Translations under genes and position numbers: made by a program | The notes under the pieces: model-generated | Seen by the model: the letters and a program-made list of their open reading frames with translations, nothing else | The model's database searches: none | What the model was told of the DNA's origin: nothing | Shown: positions 49,701-57,497 of the stretch, piece after piece | How the letters are laid out: every line of letters starts with the position of its first letter | Position numbering within the stretch: position 1 is the stretch's first letter | Assembly: GCA_023213395.1 (NCBI GenBank) | Contig: CM041465.1 | Coordinates: 191,215,741-191,279,740 of the forward strand | Reading direction: 5' to 3' | Source: Cycas panzhihuaensis | Lineage: Eukaryota; Cycadophyta | Length of the DNA stretch: 64,000 nt

Positions 49701-52700
49701 CACTGACTTCTTCACCGGTTTTCTCTCTACCGGTTCCCTGGGTCTACGCGTGCCTTCCTGGCTTCTTTCCGTGTCCCAGCGTCGGCTTCGTTCTTCCCTT
49801 GACTCGGCCTTTCTCAACGAGTCAGCCCTAGGTGGCATGGGCAGCTTCTGACCTCAGCATCTCATTCTTCCTTGGTTAGGAAAAAACGGCAATGGAACCA
49901 AGATGTGCGCACCTTTTACTAATTGTCTTAACATGCAATAATTCATAAAGAAAAAGACGCACATTGGTGAAAACATCAAGAACTGTTATTCATGACAAAG
50001 GCACTGCGTCTGGTCCTCTCACAACCAGACGCATGCCGGAACAATTACAACTGGCTGTCCCAACGTGGGTCCAGCCCAGGCCAATCGGATGTCAAGAAAA
50101 TACACACACACCCATACATGTCTTGATTCTCAGTTTTATGTGAGACAGATGTACAGCTTTTTACAAGCTGTTGTCTAATTAATTGTCGCATTGCCGTCGC
50201 CCATGGTGCGCGCCCGGCCCGATTACCGCAGTTCGTCCGAGTTGCAGCCGCCACTTCACTGTTGCAGTCACAACCGCAGTTACAGTTGCGGCTACGGCAC
50301 CAGCAGTCGCAATAGTCACAGTCGTTACAGCAACGGACGTAGTCGCAGTAGCAGCAACAACCGCAGTTGCAATTGCAGCAGCAACAACCGCAGTAGCAAC
50401 AACCGCAGTCGCAATCGCAGCAGCAACAACCACAGTTGCAATCGCAGCAGCAACAACCACAGTTGCAATCGCAGCAGCAACAACCGCGGCGATGGCGGTC
50501 ACGGTCATAGTCGCGGCCATCGATCAAGAATCCACCGTAGTTCTGACCATTCCTCCAAAAGTGCCTGTTAACCAGCACACAGAGATCTTACAAAAGTGCA
50601 AAAAGGGACTTACTTGCATAGTTTGCAAAGACCTGAAAACAAGCTCATTTGTGAAGTTCACAAAGTTTTTAAAAGATGATAACTTAAGAAAAATAAAACC
50701 AGGTGCTCAAAACAAATGCGACCACCCAGTTCACAAGTATTCCAAAAGGACACTTTGCAGAACTAAAAATTGAAGTTGCATAATAAGAGATTACAAGGTA
50801 GCAAGGGATCATCCTTAAACACTTGACCTTGTGAATCTCTATTTCACAATTTTGAAAAGTTATTTTGTAAGGTTTGGAAGCAAGCGATAGAATTCAAATT
50901 TCGCCCAATGGGAATGCATCAATCAATGATATGGCAGAGTTTAGGTGATGGCATGAGTTTAAATCCCCATTTGCCATGCTTAATTTTCTATTGCAAGTCA
51001 TGATTTTCCTTGGATAATCTGCTATTAGTGTATTACATGGAGACTATGAGTGTTTTGAGAGTTTGCAAAAGATCAACATTTTTATCCAAATACCCTATGT
51101 TTTTCTTTCTCCATTCTAGTTTAGCTAAAGTCAACAACTACAACCATGTAGGTTATTACAGATACGAAGAACACCACAAAACTGAGATGCGAGAATTTGT
51201 ACAAGAAGAGGCACAAAGTCACTAATGGAGATCAAGTTTGGCCTTAATTGGAACAACACTTGAGGTGCTTCCTTGCCCTGAAATCATTTACCTTTGCACT
51301 TAACGATATATGATGAAAAAAGAAAAATCATATGTAGGGGAAAATGGGGAACCTTTGTCTAATTTAACTCCATCAAACTTCTAAAGGATGTTCATTTTAC
51401 CTTAGTCAAATGCTATTTTCTACCACACTCATTTCAAGATCCTATTATAGTAGACAATGAGTTGGCACAAGTAGTGCATGGTTGGATGGTAGATAAATGA
51501 AAAAAAGTTGCCAAGTGGGCTTGTACTATGATTGAGAAGCTTTATCCTAGAGTCCAAAAATGGGTTCTACTCCTCTCTAAGTATTGGGGAAGCAAGATAC
51601 CGAAAAGATAGATAAGACCATAGACTACATTATTCACTACCTCCAAAAGAGCAAAGAGATTTTCGACTAGGGTGTAGTGGCGAGTTCATTTCCCATCTGC
51701 CAACTGCAAACAATTAAACAAGGATCCTGAGATCTAAACCACCCACACCTATGAGATCTTGATCCCATTCCGCATCCCTTGTCCCTTGCTTACACCAACC
51801 TCATCTCCCTATCTCTAAACTATTTACCTTTTAAAAGGTCAATTCTCCATGGACGCAATATTGAAGGACATTCCTCCCCCCCCCCCCCCCCACCCCAAGT
51901 TAGTGGTACAATGGTTCGTGGGTGTTTATGCTCTACGAGGCCAAGGCCATTGGGTTGAGTTCCCACAGTTTGCCCACAGGGCATGAGGAGGGTCACATTG
52001 GGCACCACCCTAGGGGTTATAATAGTGCCAGCGGCTGTGAAGATTCACAACCACCAAGGGCGATTATGAAGCAAAGTTGATACCAATTCCCTTGGTATCA
52101 TATATATGTGTGTGTGTGTGTGTGTGTGGAAGCAGAATTCAAGATTTCAAGCAAGTTGATTTCATAACCCATTGATCCTAAAGCCTACCACATGCAAAAT
52201 CCTATACAAGAGTTAACAAGGAAAGGATATCATCATGGATAAGAAGTTGACACGTGTTGATTATAGAGGACAATATGAAGATGACACAAGCCCCTATGAT
52301 GTCCTGGCTTTAGCAAGTGGTAGATTGAAGAAGTATGTTACTTCTCTCAGGGTTTGTGGACCAACCATTTCAAGAGCTGCAAAAATGCCATAGGCCAACC
52401 AAGAACAAATAGTACAATCATTGAAGATTCTTTAAGAAATTAGCCAACACGATTGAGGTACAAGTATTGAAGAAGAAAGCAATCAGCACGTCAAAGAGCT
52501 CTCATCATTACCAAATGGCAATAGAACTCTTCCAGGATGAAGCATCTTAAGGATGGAAGAATGGTGATGAACCCAAAGTAGAACAGAAAATCAAGCCAGC
52601 TTCAATAGGCAAGTCAGTTTTAATATTGAATTATGAAATTGGTTCCAAATAAATTAGTATTTAAATGGGGCAAAGCCTTGTGAAAGGCCATGGATATTTT

Positions 52701-54909
52701 ATTTTTCTTGAGGATGGATCCCATCGGGTGCTTCACTACCATCTGCCATTATCTACTCATTAATGCAGTTCTTTATTTACTGCAATATTACTCACAGTTA
52801 GCATTACCGCTACTTTCATTCTATCATTATCTGCTAGGTTTATTTGTTTATTATATGCTGGTTTTCCTGTTGGGCTTGTTACACCATATCTTCAAATATC
52901 TCATATCTCATCTCATCTAATTGTTCTTGAAAATGTTCTTTGAAATCAGCCAGAACATTCAGAAATCTGTTAAAGTCATCTCTAACATTGTTTATTCTGA
53001 CAACCTAGATCTGCCCAGATGTTTTCCAGAGAATTTGAAATATTCACTGAGGCCATTTCCCATGAAAAATCTGAATCCCAACTCTACAACTGAATTTTTT
53101 TCTGCTGAAATTCTTAGTTCTAGCTACAGAATTGAGGTAATTCGCTGCTGAAATCATATTTCTAGTGGCCGAAATCTGATTACTGTCTGCAAAAAGCTGG
53201 ATTTCAGATGGCTGGAATCTGTTTTCTAATCGCTGATTTCGTTTTCCTGCTTGCTGAATATGGATACTGCCTATGAAATTTGCTCCTAGAATGCTGAATC
53301 CTGCTTCTAGACAGCTGAAATTAGGTCATCGTCTATTGAAATCAACTCCTAGACTGCTGAAATGAGGCGTTTTTGGTTGCAAAAATCTTAGATTAAGCTA
53401 ATGAATTCTACCTTCTGAATTCTAAAAGATGTCTTCTGACAGCAGAAATCAGAATCGAGATCGCAGAAATCTGATTTCTAGTTGCTGAAATCCAATGTTT
53501 GACTGTTAAAACTTTACTTTCAAAAACAGAATGGCCTTGATTTTGAGGCTCTGATAGCACTTTTGTTATTCCCAAGGGGGATTACACGTTATTTACTACC
53601 ACAACATTAAAAATAACAGAAAAATATGGTTGTGTACAGCAAAAAAAAATCTAATAGCAAATTATAAGTAATATTAAGACAACCGACCTATAGAAGTTCA
53701 TGAATTACATCAAGTCTTACAGATAACAGAGAATCCAAGAATTTTCTAATGAAGATGACGGAATGCTGCAATTATCTTCTGCCCTCAAGGGTTCCTCCAA
53801 AAGCTCCCCATTCCTTTATATATGCCAACTTCAGCAAAGGTCAACTTCATTGTCAAAACTATATACATAGCATAAAAGGTGGCCTAAAAAGATAATTATT
53901 AACACCAAGGGAGGTCCAACTCACACAGGAATTTGACCTGGGAATGCAGCAGGCCAAGTTTCTCTGGTAGCAGATCAGTACTTTTTAAAATAACTGCTGC
54001 CAATTTTGTGCAGATGGTTCTGTTGTTACTGTAGTAAATTTGCTCCTGCAACTATTGCTCTCTACAAACCATGGACCCAAGGCAATGATATCCATGCGGC
54101 TACAACGTTTGGCCATGCTGTTGGTTTTGTTTTCTTAAAAATCAGCAAAAACAACATTCCTACCTATGCAGACATGCTAGAAGCATAACTAAAGCATACA
54201 CATGGTAAACAACAATTGCCATGATGAACCTGTTAAGAGATCTCCTATTAGAAATGTATAAAACTAGCATACTTTACTGCTGAAGTCCAATTCAGCTGCA
54301 TCTCTCCATGTGGACAAAGCTCTCCCACAATGAAGGTTGGCTTGCACTCTTGATAAGCTGAAAGTTTATAACCCACTCAATGAATGAAAAAGAAAGAAAC
54401 ACCGTACCATCTTTACATATAAGCATCATTTATGCACAGAAAAAGGTTCCATATTTGTCCACCTGAGAAATGGAGGCTTAAACCTTTTAACTTGTGGAGC
54501 AAGCCATCTCACTTTATGACCTGACTTAGTTTATTACTTATCAACGAAATCACTTTACAACCTAACGTGGTAATTCCAATTCAACTTTTCCAGATTAGCC
54601 AAGCAAATGGAAAATGTAAAGATTGGTCTAAGATGTTAACAGATTCTGGTTCAACAGACTCAGAAGCTAAGCACAGTCAAAGGTCACGTACTAAAGGCTA
54701 TATGTGGCTATTTTTGTAAAACAAATGTATGTTTAGATAAGTGGATTTTCCATATACATGTTTTGTATTGCAGGAAGCTACTAACTATTCACTCAGTTAT
54801 ATATGAGTTTAAACATCTCTGGTTTTGATAATATAGCATATAATAAGTTCTTGCAGTGGTTCATTTAACATTGACAACAGATGGCTCTTCAACGTGTGAC
54901 ATGTCCCCC

Positions 54910-54952
<43 letters not shown>

Positions 54953-55770
54953 TGTCTGTCTGTTTGGTGAGGTGGGGGGAGGGGGGGAGAGGGTGCAGCG
55001 CGGATGTGGGAAAAGCCTGTAGAGGCCCACTTTGTTAACCAAACAAGGACGTATCGTATCTCTGGTAAATATCAGAAGCAGTTTCAACTGAAATGAAAAG
55101 AAAAACAGAGAGAGAGAGTGCTGATGAACGAACCAATGCTGAAATGCAACTTTCAGATGCAGATGGGATACTACACGCAAGCAGCTCTCTATCAAGATCC
55201 CAAACCATGATTGATGAAATCTCCCCAGCCGCATACTGCATGTGAAAACAATGATCAAGGCTCAAAAATTACAATAATACAAAAACATATATGGGAAAAA
55301 GAAAAACACATTAACAAATAATGTGCAATAAAATCAGAAGTTAAACAATCAAATGCAAAAAACATTAAATGTTAGCTTTACCAGATACCCTCTCAACTGC
55401 TGCCAGTCTACCACCGCATTAACACTACGGGCACCAGGTCTGTGCCCTTGTGTTGTTTGCAATGCTGTTGCAAGCCTCTGTTTACCTTTTTCAGTGTAAT
55501 CTTTCCAGACACGAACACTCCCATCACCTAGAAGCTCACAAAAACAACATATGAGCAGCAGAAACAAATTGCATTTGAACTTCTAGATCTAATAACAAAT
55601 TTTAAAATGCAATAATCCACAAAACATACCAGCAACAGATCTTACTTGAAGCAACAAGAAGCAAGCTGTTATTAAGCTCATTTACAAGACAAAGCTTGGA
55701 AATTCCCCTCTCCAGACCGACATGATTGTCAAAGGTGTTCACCACTACCTTTTCTTCATGATTCCATATC
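31711..55770 (-). CDS. RAPTOR: RAPTOR (TORC1 scaffold), C-terminal WD40 part, five exons
   Basis: Partial gene on the minus strand. RAPTOR presents substrates to TOR kinase within TORC1 and is cytosolic or lysosome/vacuole-associated. Exons, in transcription order, are 55,646-55,770 (125 bp), 55,382-55,527 (146), 55,134-55,235 (102), 32,118-32,203 (86) and 31,711-31,795 (85). Every junction is GT-AG and the phases agree, so the 544 bp read with no stop. Family-typical stretches are [65 protein letters not shown] and PGLDPSK, which lie in the WD40 propeller near the C-terminus of plant RAPTOR. Introns are 118, 146, 22,930 and 322 bp. The N-terminal caspase-like and HEAT regions and the last WD40 repeats were not found and must lie outside. 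Identification is from remembered family sequence, not a search. Confidence 0.9.
32118..32203 (-). CDS. RAPTOR: RAPTOR exon d
   Basis: The acceptor is GGCATGCAG and the donor GTAAGTTA (strong). It has 28 codons plus two bases and encodes [13 protein letters not shown] and [13 protein letters not shown], which continue exon c exactly as in plant RAPTOR despite the 22,930-bp gap. This pairing across the gap shows the retrotransposon block at 32-55 kb is intronic. Confidence 0.92.
32204..35163. other. RAPTOR intron, no gene or element recognised
   Basis: AT-rich intron sequence. An (AC)n run lies at 33,623-33,639. Open frames here are short and show no domain. Confidence 0.6.
35164..35523 (+). 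repeat. Probable LTR (360 bp)
   Basis: TGTTATGTGCC...GATTGCTACA followed by TAGTATTAGAGTATG, a decayed form of the initiator-Met primer site. It may be the 5' LTR of the gypsy remnant at 36,480-37,740; no second copy was found in the window. Confidence 0.55.
36480..37740 (+). pseudogene. Chromovirus-like gypsy gag/protease remnant
   Basis: The longest open block is 36,923-37,222 (Lys/Glu-rich). Just after it, [12 protein letters not shown] is the degenerate protease active site (family DSGSxHNF-like), followed across stops by [10 protein letters not shown]-like and [18 protein letters not shown], as in chromovirus gag-pol before RT. It is heavily stopped and truncated at 37,740 by an LTR. 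Confidence 0.6.
37748..38410 (+). repeat. Probable LTR (663 bp) with primer site
   Basis: TGTTGCATTCCCC...GGATCACCACA followed at 38,413 by TGGTATCAAAGAC (initiator-Met type). The leader after it (38,440-38,560) has short repeats around TTTCTGAAAT, like the leader at 53,090-53,520. No other copy is in the window. Confidence 0.55.
38574..39423 (-). pseudogene. Chromovirus-like gypsy: integrase end, chromodomain and 3' LTR start
   Basis: From 39,423 downwards: [20 protein letters not shown] and [21 protein letters not shown] (integrase GPY/F), [18 protein letters not shown], then [21 protein letters not shown], the start of a chromodomain, followed by a frame break and GKAQF and stop. The purine tract GAAGGGGAGGGAC (about 38,940-38,955) and LTR start TGTAACAACTC (38,938) follow. 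The LTR low end is uncertain (about 38,574). Element G truncates it at 39,423. Confidence 0.85.
39424..39821 (-). repeat. Element G 3' LTR
   Basis: 398 bp, TGTTGGAAATAATG...TTCCAACA on the minus strand, clearly related to F's LTR at both ends and partially in the middle (GTCATTTGTCGTATTGTC). Confidence 0.85.
41280..41880 (-). repeat. Hairpin-forming tandem repeats in element G
   Basis: The same AAGAGGAT...ATCCTCTT units as in F, more diverged; the plus-strand open frame at 41,517-41,879 through them is incidental. Confidence 0.8.
42862..43237 (-). repeat. Element G 5' LTR, truncated
   Basis: Matches 39,424-39,790; similarity ends between 43,230 and 43,237, where plus-strand open sequence of another origin starts. 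The TG end is missing. Confidence 0.8.
43235..43350 (+). pseudogene. Open frame split by element C (left half), unknown
   Basis: If element C and one copy of its GAGAT duplication are ignored, a plus-strand frame runs open from about 43,238 across 43,350 and on from 50,582 to a TGA near 50,773, about 105 codons. The left part includes [15 protein letters not shown] and [12 protein letters not shown]. It is cut on its left by element G's LTR. I do not recognise the family. Confidence 0.5.
43356..43997 (-). repeat. Element C 3' LTR
   Basis: 642 bp, TGTGTGCTGGTTAAC...GCGCGCACA (minus). It contains a shorter version of the CAGTCGCAATCGCAGCAGCAA array (43,830-43,915). The purine-rich GACCGGGAAGA lies inside it. 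Confidence 0.92.
44070..44840 (-). CDS. Element C post-pol ORF 2, coiled-coil-like
   Basis: 256 codons, uninterrupted. The N-terminus is acidic then basic ([34 protein letters not shown]); the rest is helical in character with [20 protein letters not shown] and ends in [14 protein letters not shown]. No catalytic motif. It ends 73 bp before the 3' LTR; a T-run (minus strand) lies between. The intact frame in an otherwise damaged element is notable. Confidence 0.6.
   Translation of the reverse strand: MEEEGGEERVEETIIIEDEEQRQKRRRLAQEKRKKEIIEKLNNQPPEVEFNVDKEILEGLDPMECDAQDITNWKTTFLAKVTRQLVTELESGAKPLEEFLKLIHQITEEKLESLKKFIMDWVDDINEVGPQVEEFKRRFDKYILADMQPVYHRLGAWIIKADEETERCKNLWKEHNAYRDHLELTKRVTIELNQEIDQLQSGEKPTLALLDTMQDVAMLCEYLRRNGLKMPPHIAKPEMEYIRRERMKIKEAQRRN
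45000..45692 (-). CDS. Element C post-pol ORF 1, unknown function
   Basis: 230 codons, uninterrupted, starting [13 protein letters not shown]. Homologous to A's post-pol [49 protein letters not shown]. No signal peptide or transmembrane helix. It lies where env or extra ORFs sit in Athila-type elements, but is cytosolic-looking. It is in the same frame as ORF 2, separated by two stops, so both may once have been one protein of about 540 residues. Confidence 0.65.
   Translation of the reverse strand: MPQTLVIKENDDFRIRAEWRIMREDEERRKLIIKAELQKFIMVGILPNAEKFLQTTLPLLAKYPEMIQISEEVIAAVTGLPKEGAEIRRDTLISREEAARIIGAGSKDASTSGIRIAGIRAPEKRFIAHFIFTKIVLTQKSAFVPSNLRTMVNQVTQGRVLNWAKFVKEKIQVSLQAILESNKTVPFYYVTILQGLLLFQCLEISMLKGNREQSPLACWTDDSGEDWEKE
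45693..46231. other. Spacer between integrase tail and ORF 1 of element C
   Basis: Contains a Thr/Ala/Val-rich minus-strand frame (45,707-46,099) over imperfect GCTACTGTC/GCTGCT-type repeats. No domain is recognised; it may correspond to A's tandem-repeat block in the same position. Confidence 0.5.
46232..46435 (-). pseudogene. Element C integrase tail
   Basis: [20 protein letters not shown] and [11 protein letters not shown], the GPY/F end of integrase. It joins within about 20 bp of unrelated spacer sequence, marking the deletion that removed about 3 kb of RT, RNase H and integrase core relative to A. Confidence 0.85.
46749..47480 (-). pseudogene. Element C aspartic protease
   Basis: 243-codon open block: [20 protein letters not shown] (active site), [17 protein letters not shown] and [20 protein letters not shown], closely parallel to A's protease. 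It ends in [13 protein letters not shown] and stop. No RT follows. Confidence 0.88.
47738..48296 (-). pseudogene. Element C zinc-finger region
   Basis: Two out-of-step frames. One has [14 protein letters not shown] then [15 protein letters not shown] and WCEICKRG, degenerate knuckles; the next reads a knuckle ([14 protein letters not shown]) in another register. Two frameshifts are likely. Confidence 0.7.
48116..49231 (-). pseudogene. Element C gag core
   Basis: 371-codon open block. Contains [20 protein letters not shown]-like and [53 protein letters not shown] and [20 protein letters not shown], all retrotransposon-gag core features matching A. Its frame overlaps the N-terminal block by 44 bases, implying one frameshift. 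Confidence 0.88.
49188..49838 (-). pseudogene. Element C gag, N-terminal region
   Basis: Starts [18 protein letters not shown] at 49,838, corresponding to MPPK starts in A and B. There is one TAG at 49,629-49,631; then an acidic Gln/Glu-rich stretch to 49,188. No globular domain. The gag core follows in another frame that overlaps slightly. Confidence 0.8.
49904..50581 (-). repeat. Element C 5' LTR with expanded repeat array
   Basis: 678 bp. A CAGCAACAACCGCAGTCGCA-type array at 50,270-50,500 accounts for most of the length difference from the 3' LTR. Long open frames in all registers across it are artefacts of the repeat. Confidence 0.92.
50582..50773 (+). pseudogene. Open frame split by element C (right half), unknown
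   Basis: Continues [20 protein letters not shown] and [16 protein letters not shown]; Cys/His pairs (CIVC, CDHPVH) suggest a small metal-binding motif but no family is recognised. The frame ends at 50,773. It is on the strand opposite to RAPTOR and could be a captured exon or an old pseudogene. Confidence 0.5.
50774..53089. other. RAPTOR intron remnants, no confident gene
   Basis: Open plus-strand scraps at 51,010-51,225 and 52,230-52,420 (the latter with [20 protein letters not shown]) are not recognised. A C-run sits at about 51,875-51,896 and a (TG)n run at 52,108-52,128. 52,600-52,930 is AT-rich and LTR-like in texture. Confidence 0.4.
53090..53520 (-). repeat. Leader minisatellite (about 30-bp units)
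   Basis: Degenerate units around GCTGAAATC and GATTTCTAG. It lies just inside a primer site, so it is the leader of a minus-strand LTR element. A shorter array of the same type follows the primer site at 38,413. Confidence 0.7.
53547..54000 (-). repeat. Probable LTR with primer site, minus strand
   Basis: On the minus strand GGGAATAACA (LTR end, 53,564) is followed by GTGCTATCAGAGCC (53,547-53,560), a one-base variant of the initiator-Met primer site. The outer LTR end was not determined. Confidence 0.55.
54911..54964. repeat. (TA)n followed by (TCTG)n
   Basis: About 39 bp of TA repeats then four TCTG units, roughly 170-220 bp downstream of the RAPTOR exon c donor in the sense of transcription. 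Confidence 0.9.
55134..55235 (-). CDS. RAPTOR: RAPTOR exon c
   Basis: The acceptor is CACATGCAG and the donor GTTCGTTC, which is a weak donor but is GT. It has 34 whole codons beginning YAAGEISS and containing IMVWDLDRE, the blade with the WD dipeptide equivalent. The following intron is about 23 kb and holds elements C and G plus several older remnants; a long (TA)n run lies about 185 bp into it. Confidence 0.92.
55382..55527 (-). CDS. RAPTOR: RAPTOR exon b
   Basis: The acceptor is CTTCTAG and the donor GTAAAGC. It encodes [16 protein letters not shown] and [17 protein letters not shown], a WD40 repeat with a basic linker typical of plant RAPTOR. It ends on a codon boundary. The 118-bp and 146-bp introns on either side are of ordinary size, in contrast to the next intron. 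Confidence 0.92.
55646..55770 (-). CDS. RAPTOR: RAPTOR exon a (first exon visible)
   Basis: The acceptor is a TTCTCAG just above 55,770; the first base completes an Arg codon before IWNHEE. The donor GTAAGAT follows 55,646, and the last base A is joined to GT of the next exon to make Ser. It encodes a WD40 strand and the [11 protein letters not shown] stretch. There is no in-frame stop. The preceding exon was not located in 55,771-64,000. Confidence 0.9.
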
Positions 55771-56300
55771 CTGAGAAGGAACATACAATTAATTTGATGT
55801 TAACACTGAATGGGCAAAGTCCAAGCCGTACAGTCTAATTTGGATAACCTCAATTAGCCTTAACCCATAAAATCGAACCAACCTGTGCATCTACCTCAGT
55901 ATATTTCACCTGTCGGGATCTAAAATAAAACACAAAGGATACAAATTAATTTATGCTCATACAAGCATAGTGAAGGAATTCAGTGATGGAAGCCAGGTTT
56001 GAACAAAATGTATAGCTGAAGGAAACAAAAATATCCACACAAAATAAAGCTACCGCATAACCAAACAAGAAGAAAATCCTCACAGCAATAACAATATATG
56101 CCACTCAAAATGTAAAAGAAACCAAATTCTAAGCGCATGCAAGACTCAAAAAGTCTTGTTCCCATTTTAAGAAGAATAGTATGAATATAATGTGGTTCAA
56201 AAAAACCACAACTATGGTGAAGCCCACAGCACTTAATGATAGAAATTCAGAAATAAATCATATATGAGTGAAACCATGCCCACAATGGAGCAGCAACATA
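55771..56300. other. RAPTOR intron upstream of exon a, nothing seen
   Basis: No exon with the expected preceding RAPTOR sequence and no element ends were found. Confidence 0.5.
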
Positions 56301-56748
56301 ATATCAGATTTACAATAAAATAACATTTATAAATACAAATTATCAGATGAGATTCTCAAAACAGTAGCCCTCCTCGAGGCAAGAGGATCCTCCCAAGGCA
56401 CCGTAGCACCATAATGACTTTAGGCCATTGTCCCAATAAGACAAACAATGTTCCAAAGATGATAACAAATGATTAGTGCTCCCTTATTTACAGCCATAGG
56501 GTGAGGCCTATTTATTCCTTTTCCAAAAAACTGACTTCTTGTTCTCTCTTAAAACCATCTTCGCATCTTAAAACCAACTCCACCTGCCTATTTGGAACCA
56601 ACTTCACATTAAGCTGGTAACAACTTCCCCTCCCCTTGAAATACTTTGCCCTCAAAGTATAGACACTGCATGAGGAATCACTTGGAGCTGCCTTCAACTT
56701 GGTCTTTAATCCACCATCTGCTAAGGTATCACGGCCCCTCTGAAGCAC
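56300..56748 (-). pseudogene. Chromovirus-like 3' end and LTR start
   Basis: The minus-strand frame at 56,512-56,748 includes VYTLRAKYFKGRGSCYQ; AAGGGGAGGGGAAG is a purine tract followed by TGTTACCAGC (LTR start, about 56,622). The arrangement matches 38,938-38,975, so it is a relic of the same lineage. Confidence 0.6.
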
Positions 56749-57497
56749 AGCACTCGTGACTCTGCCTCAATGAAACTCACTTGGGTTAACCAACAAGGCT
56801 AACACTAGTTCATGCACAGCAAAAACATTTGCCCAATGGATGCAACAAATACAAGTGAACAAGGGTGCTCATACATTTATAAACAGATTTCTTTTGCTGA
56901 CAACACTACATGCAAAAATACAAGAGACCATAGAATTGTATTCCTCAATGAGACAATATACAAGCAATACAATAAGGAAAGAACCAACCAAATTGCTCAG
57001 AGAAGTTCACTGCCCAACCAACCAAAATCAAGAGAAGGAACTTGCCCCCAAGCTAGACTACATGATAAGAACACTAGAGTATTGGTATTTTGCTCTTCAC
57101 ACAATTCCCTAGGCTATTCTTTTCACACAAACTTCTTTGCAATACAAATCTATAAATAGTTGTTGCTGTAATCTTCTATTCATTACTGTGATATTAATAC
57201 TTTCACAGTTTTCTCGTCCTTCAAGACAAAATCATGAATGCCATACCACATATACTTCCTCGCTAAATCAATCTTATTGGACTATTTCACAATGTGACCT
57301 GCATGTCAATAATCCTACATGTGTCGACTTTGCCTACTCGTCTCAATGAGTCGTGTGTTTCATACCACACAACACTCATTAATAATGAATGTGAATCAAT
57401 ACCCTACAACCATTAGTCAAGCACATCAAAATAACCAAGGAGAGACACTCTAAACCCTCAAGCACATAAAATAACCAAGGGGAGGCACACTCATCCC

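Larger units (their letters stand above)
43356..50581 (-). mobile_element. Element C: Ty3/gypsy, deleted for RT and integrase
   Basis: 7,226 bp with exact target duplications GAGAT at 43,351-43,355 and 50,582-50,586. LTRs are 43,356-43,997 (642 bp) and 49,904-50,581 (678 bp). The primer site TGGTTCCATTGCC follows the 5' LTR. Retained: gag, zinc-finger region, protease, the last part of integrase, then two long ORFs. RT, RNase H and most of integrase are gone through one deletion near 46,435. It belongs to the lineage of A and B but is diverged. It lies in the 23-kb RAPTOR intron in the same orientation as the gene. Confidence 0.92.

Noticed and set aside
50045-50578. Cys-rich minus-strand ORF resembling a metal-binding protein, and Ala/Val-rich ORFs on the other frames
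   Set aside because: They are different readings of the CAG/CAA-rich repeat array in element C's LTR and have no conserved partner in the 3' LTR copy.
54809-55258. 149-residue minus-strand ORF across the (TA)n run and RAPTOR exon c
   Set aside because: It reads the exon in the wrong frame and includes Tyr-Ile repeats from the (TA)n tract.
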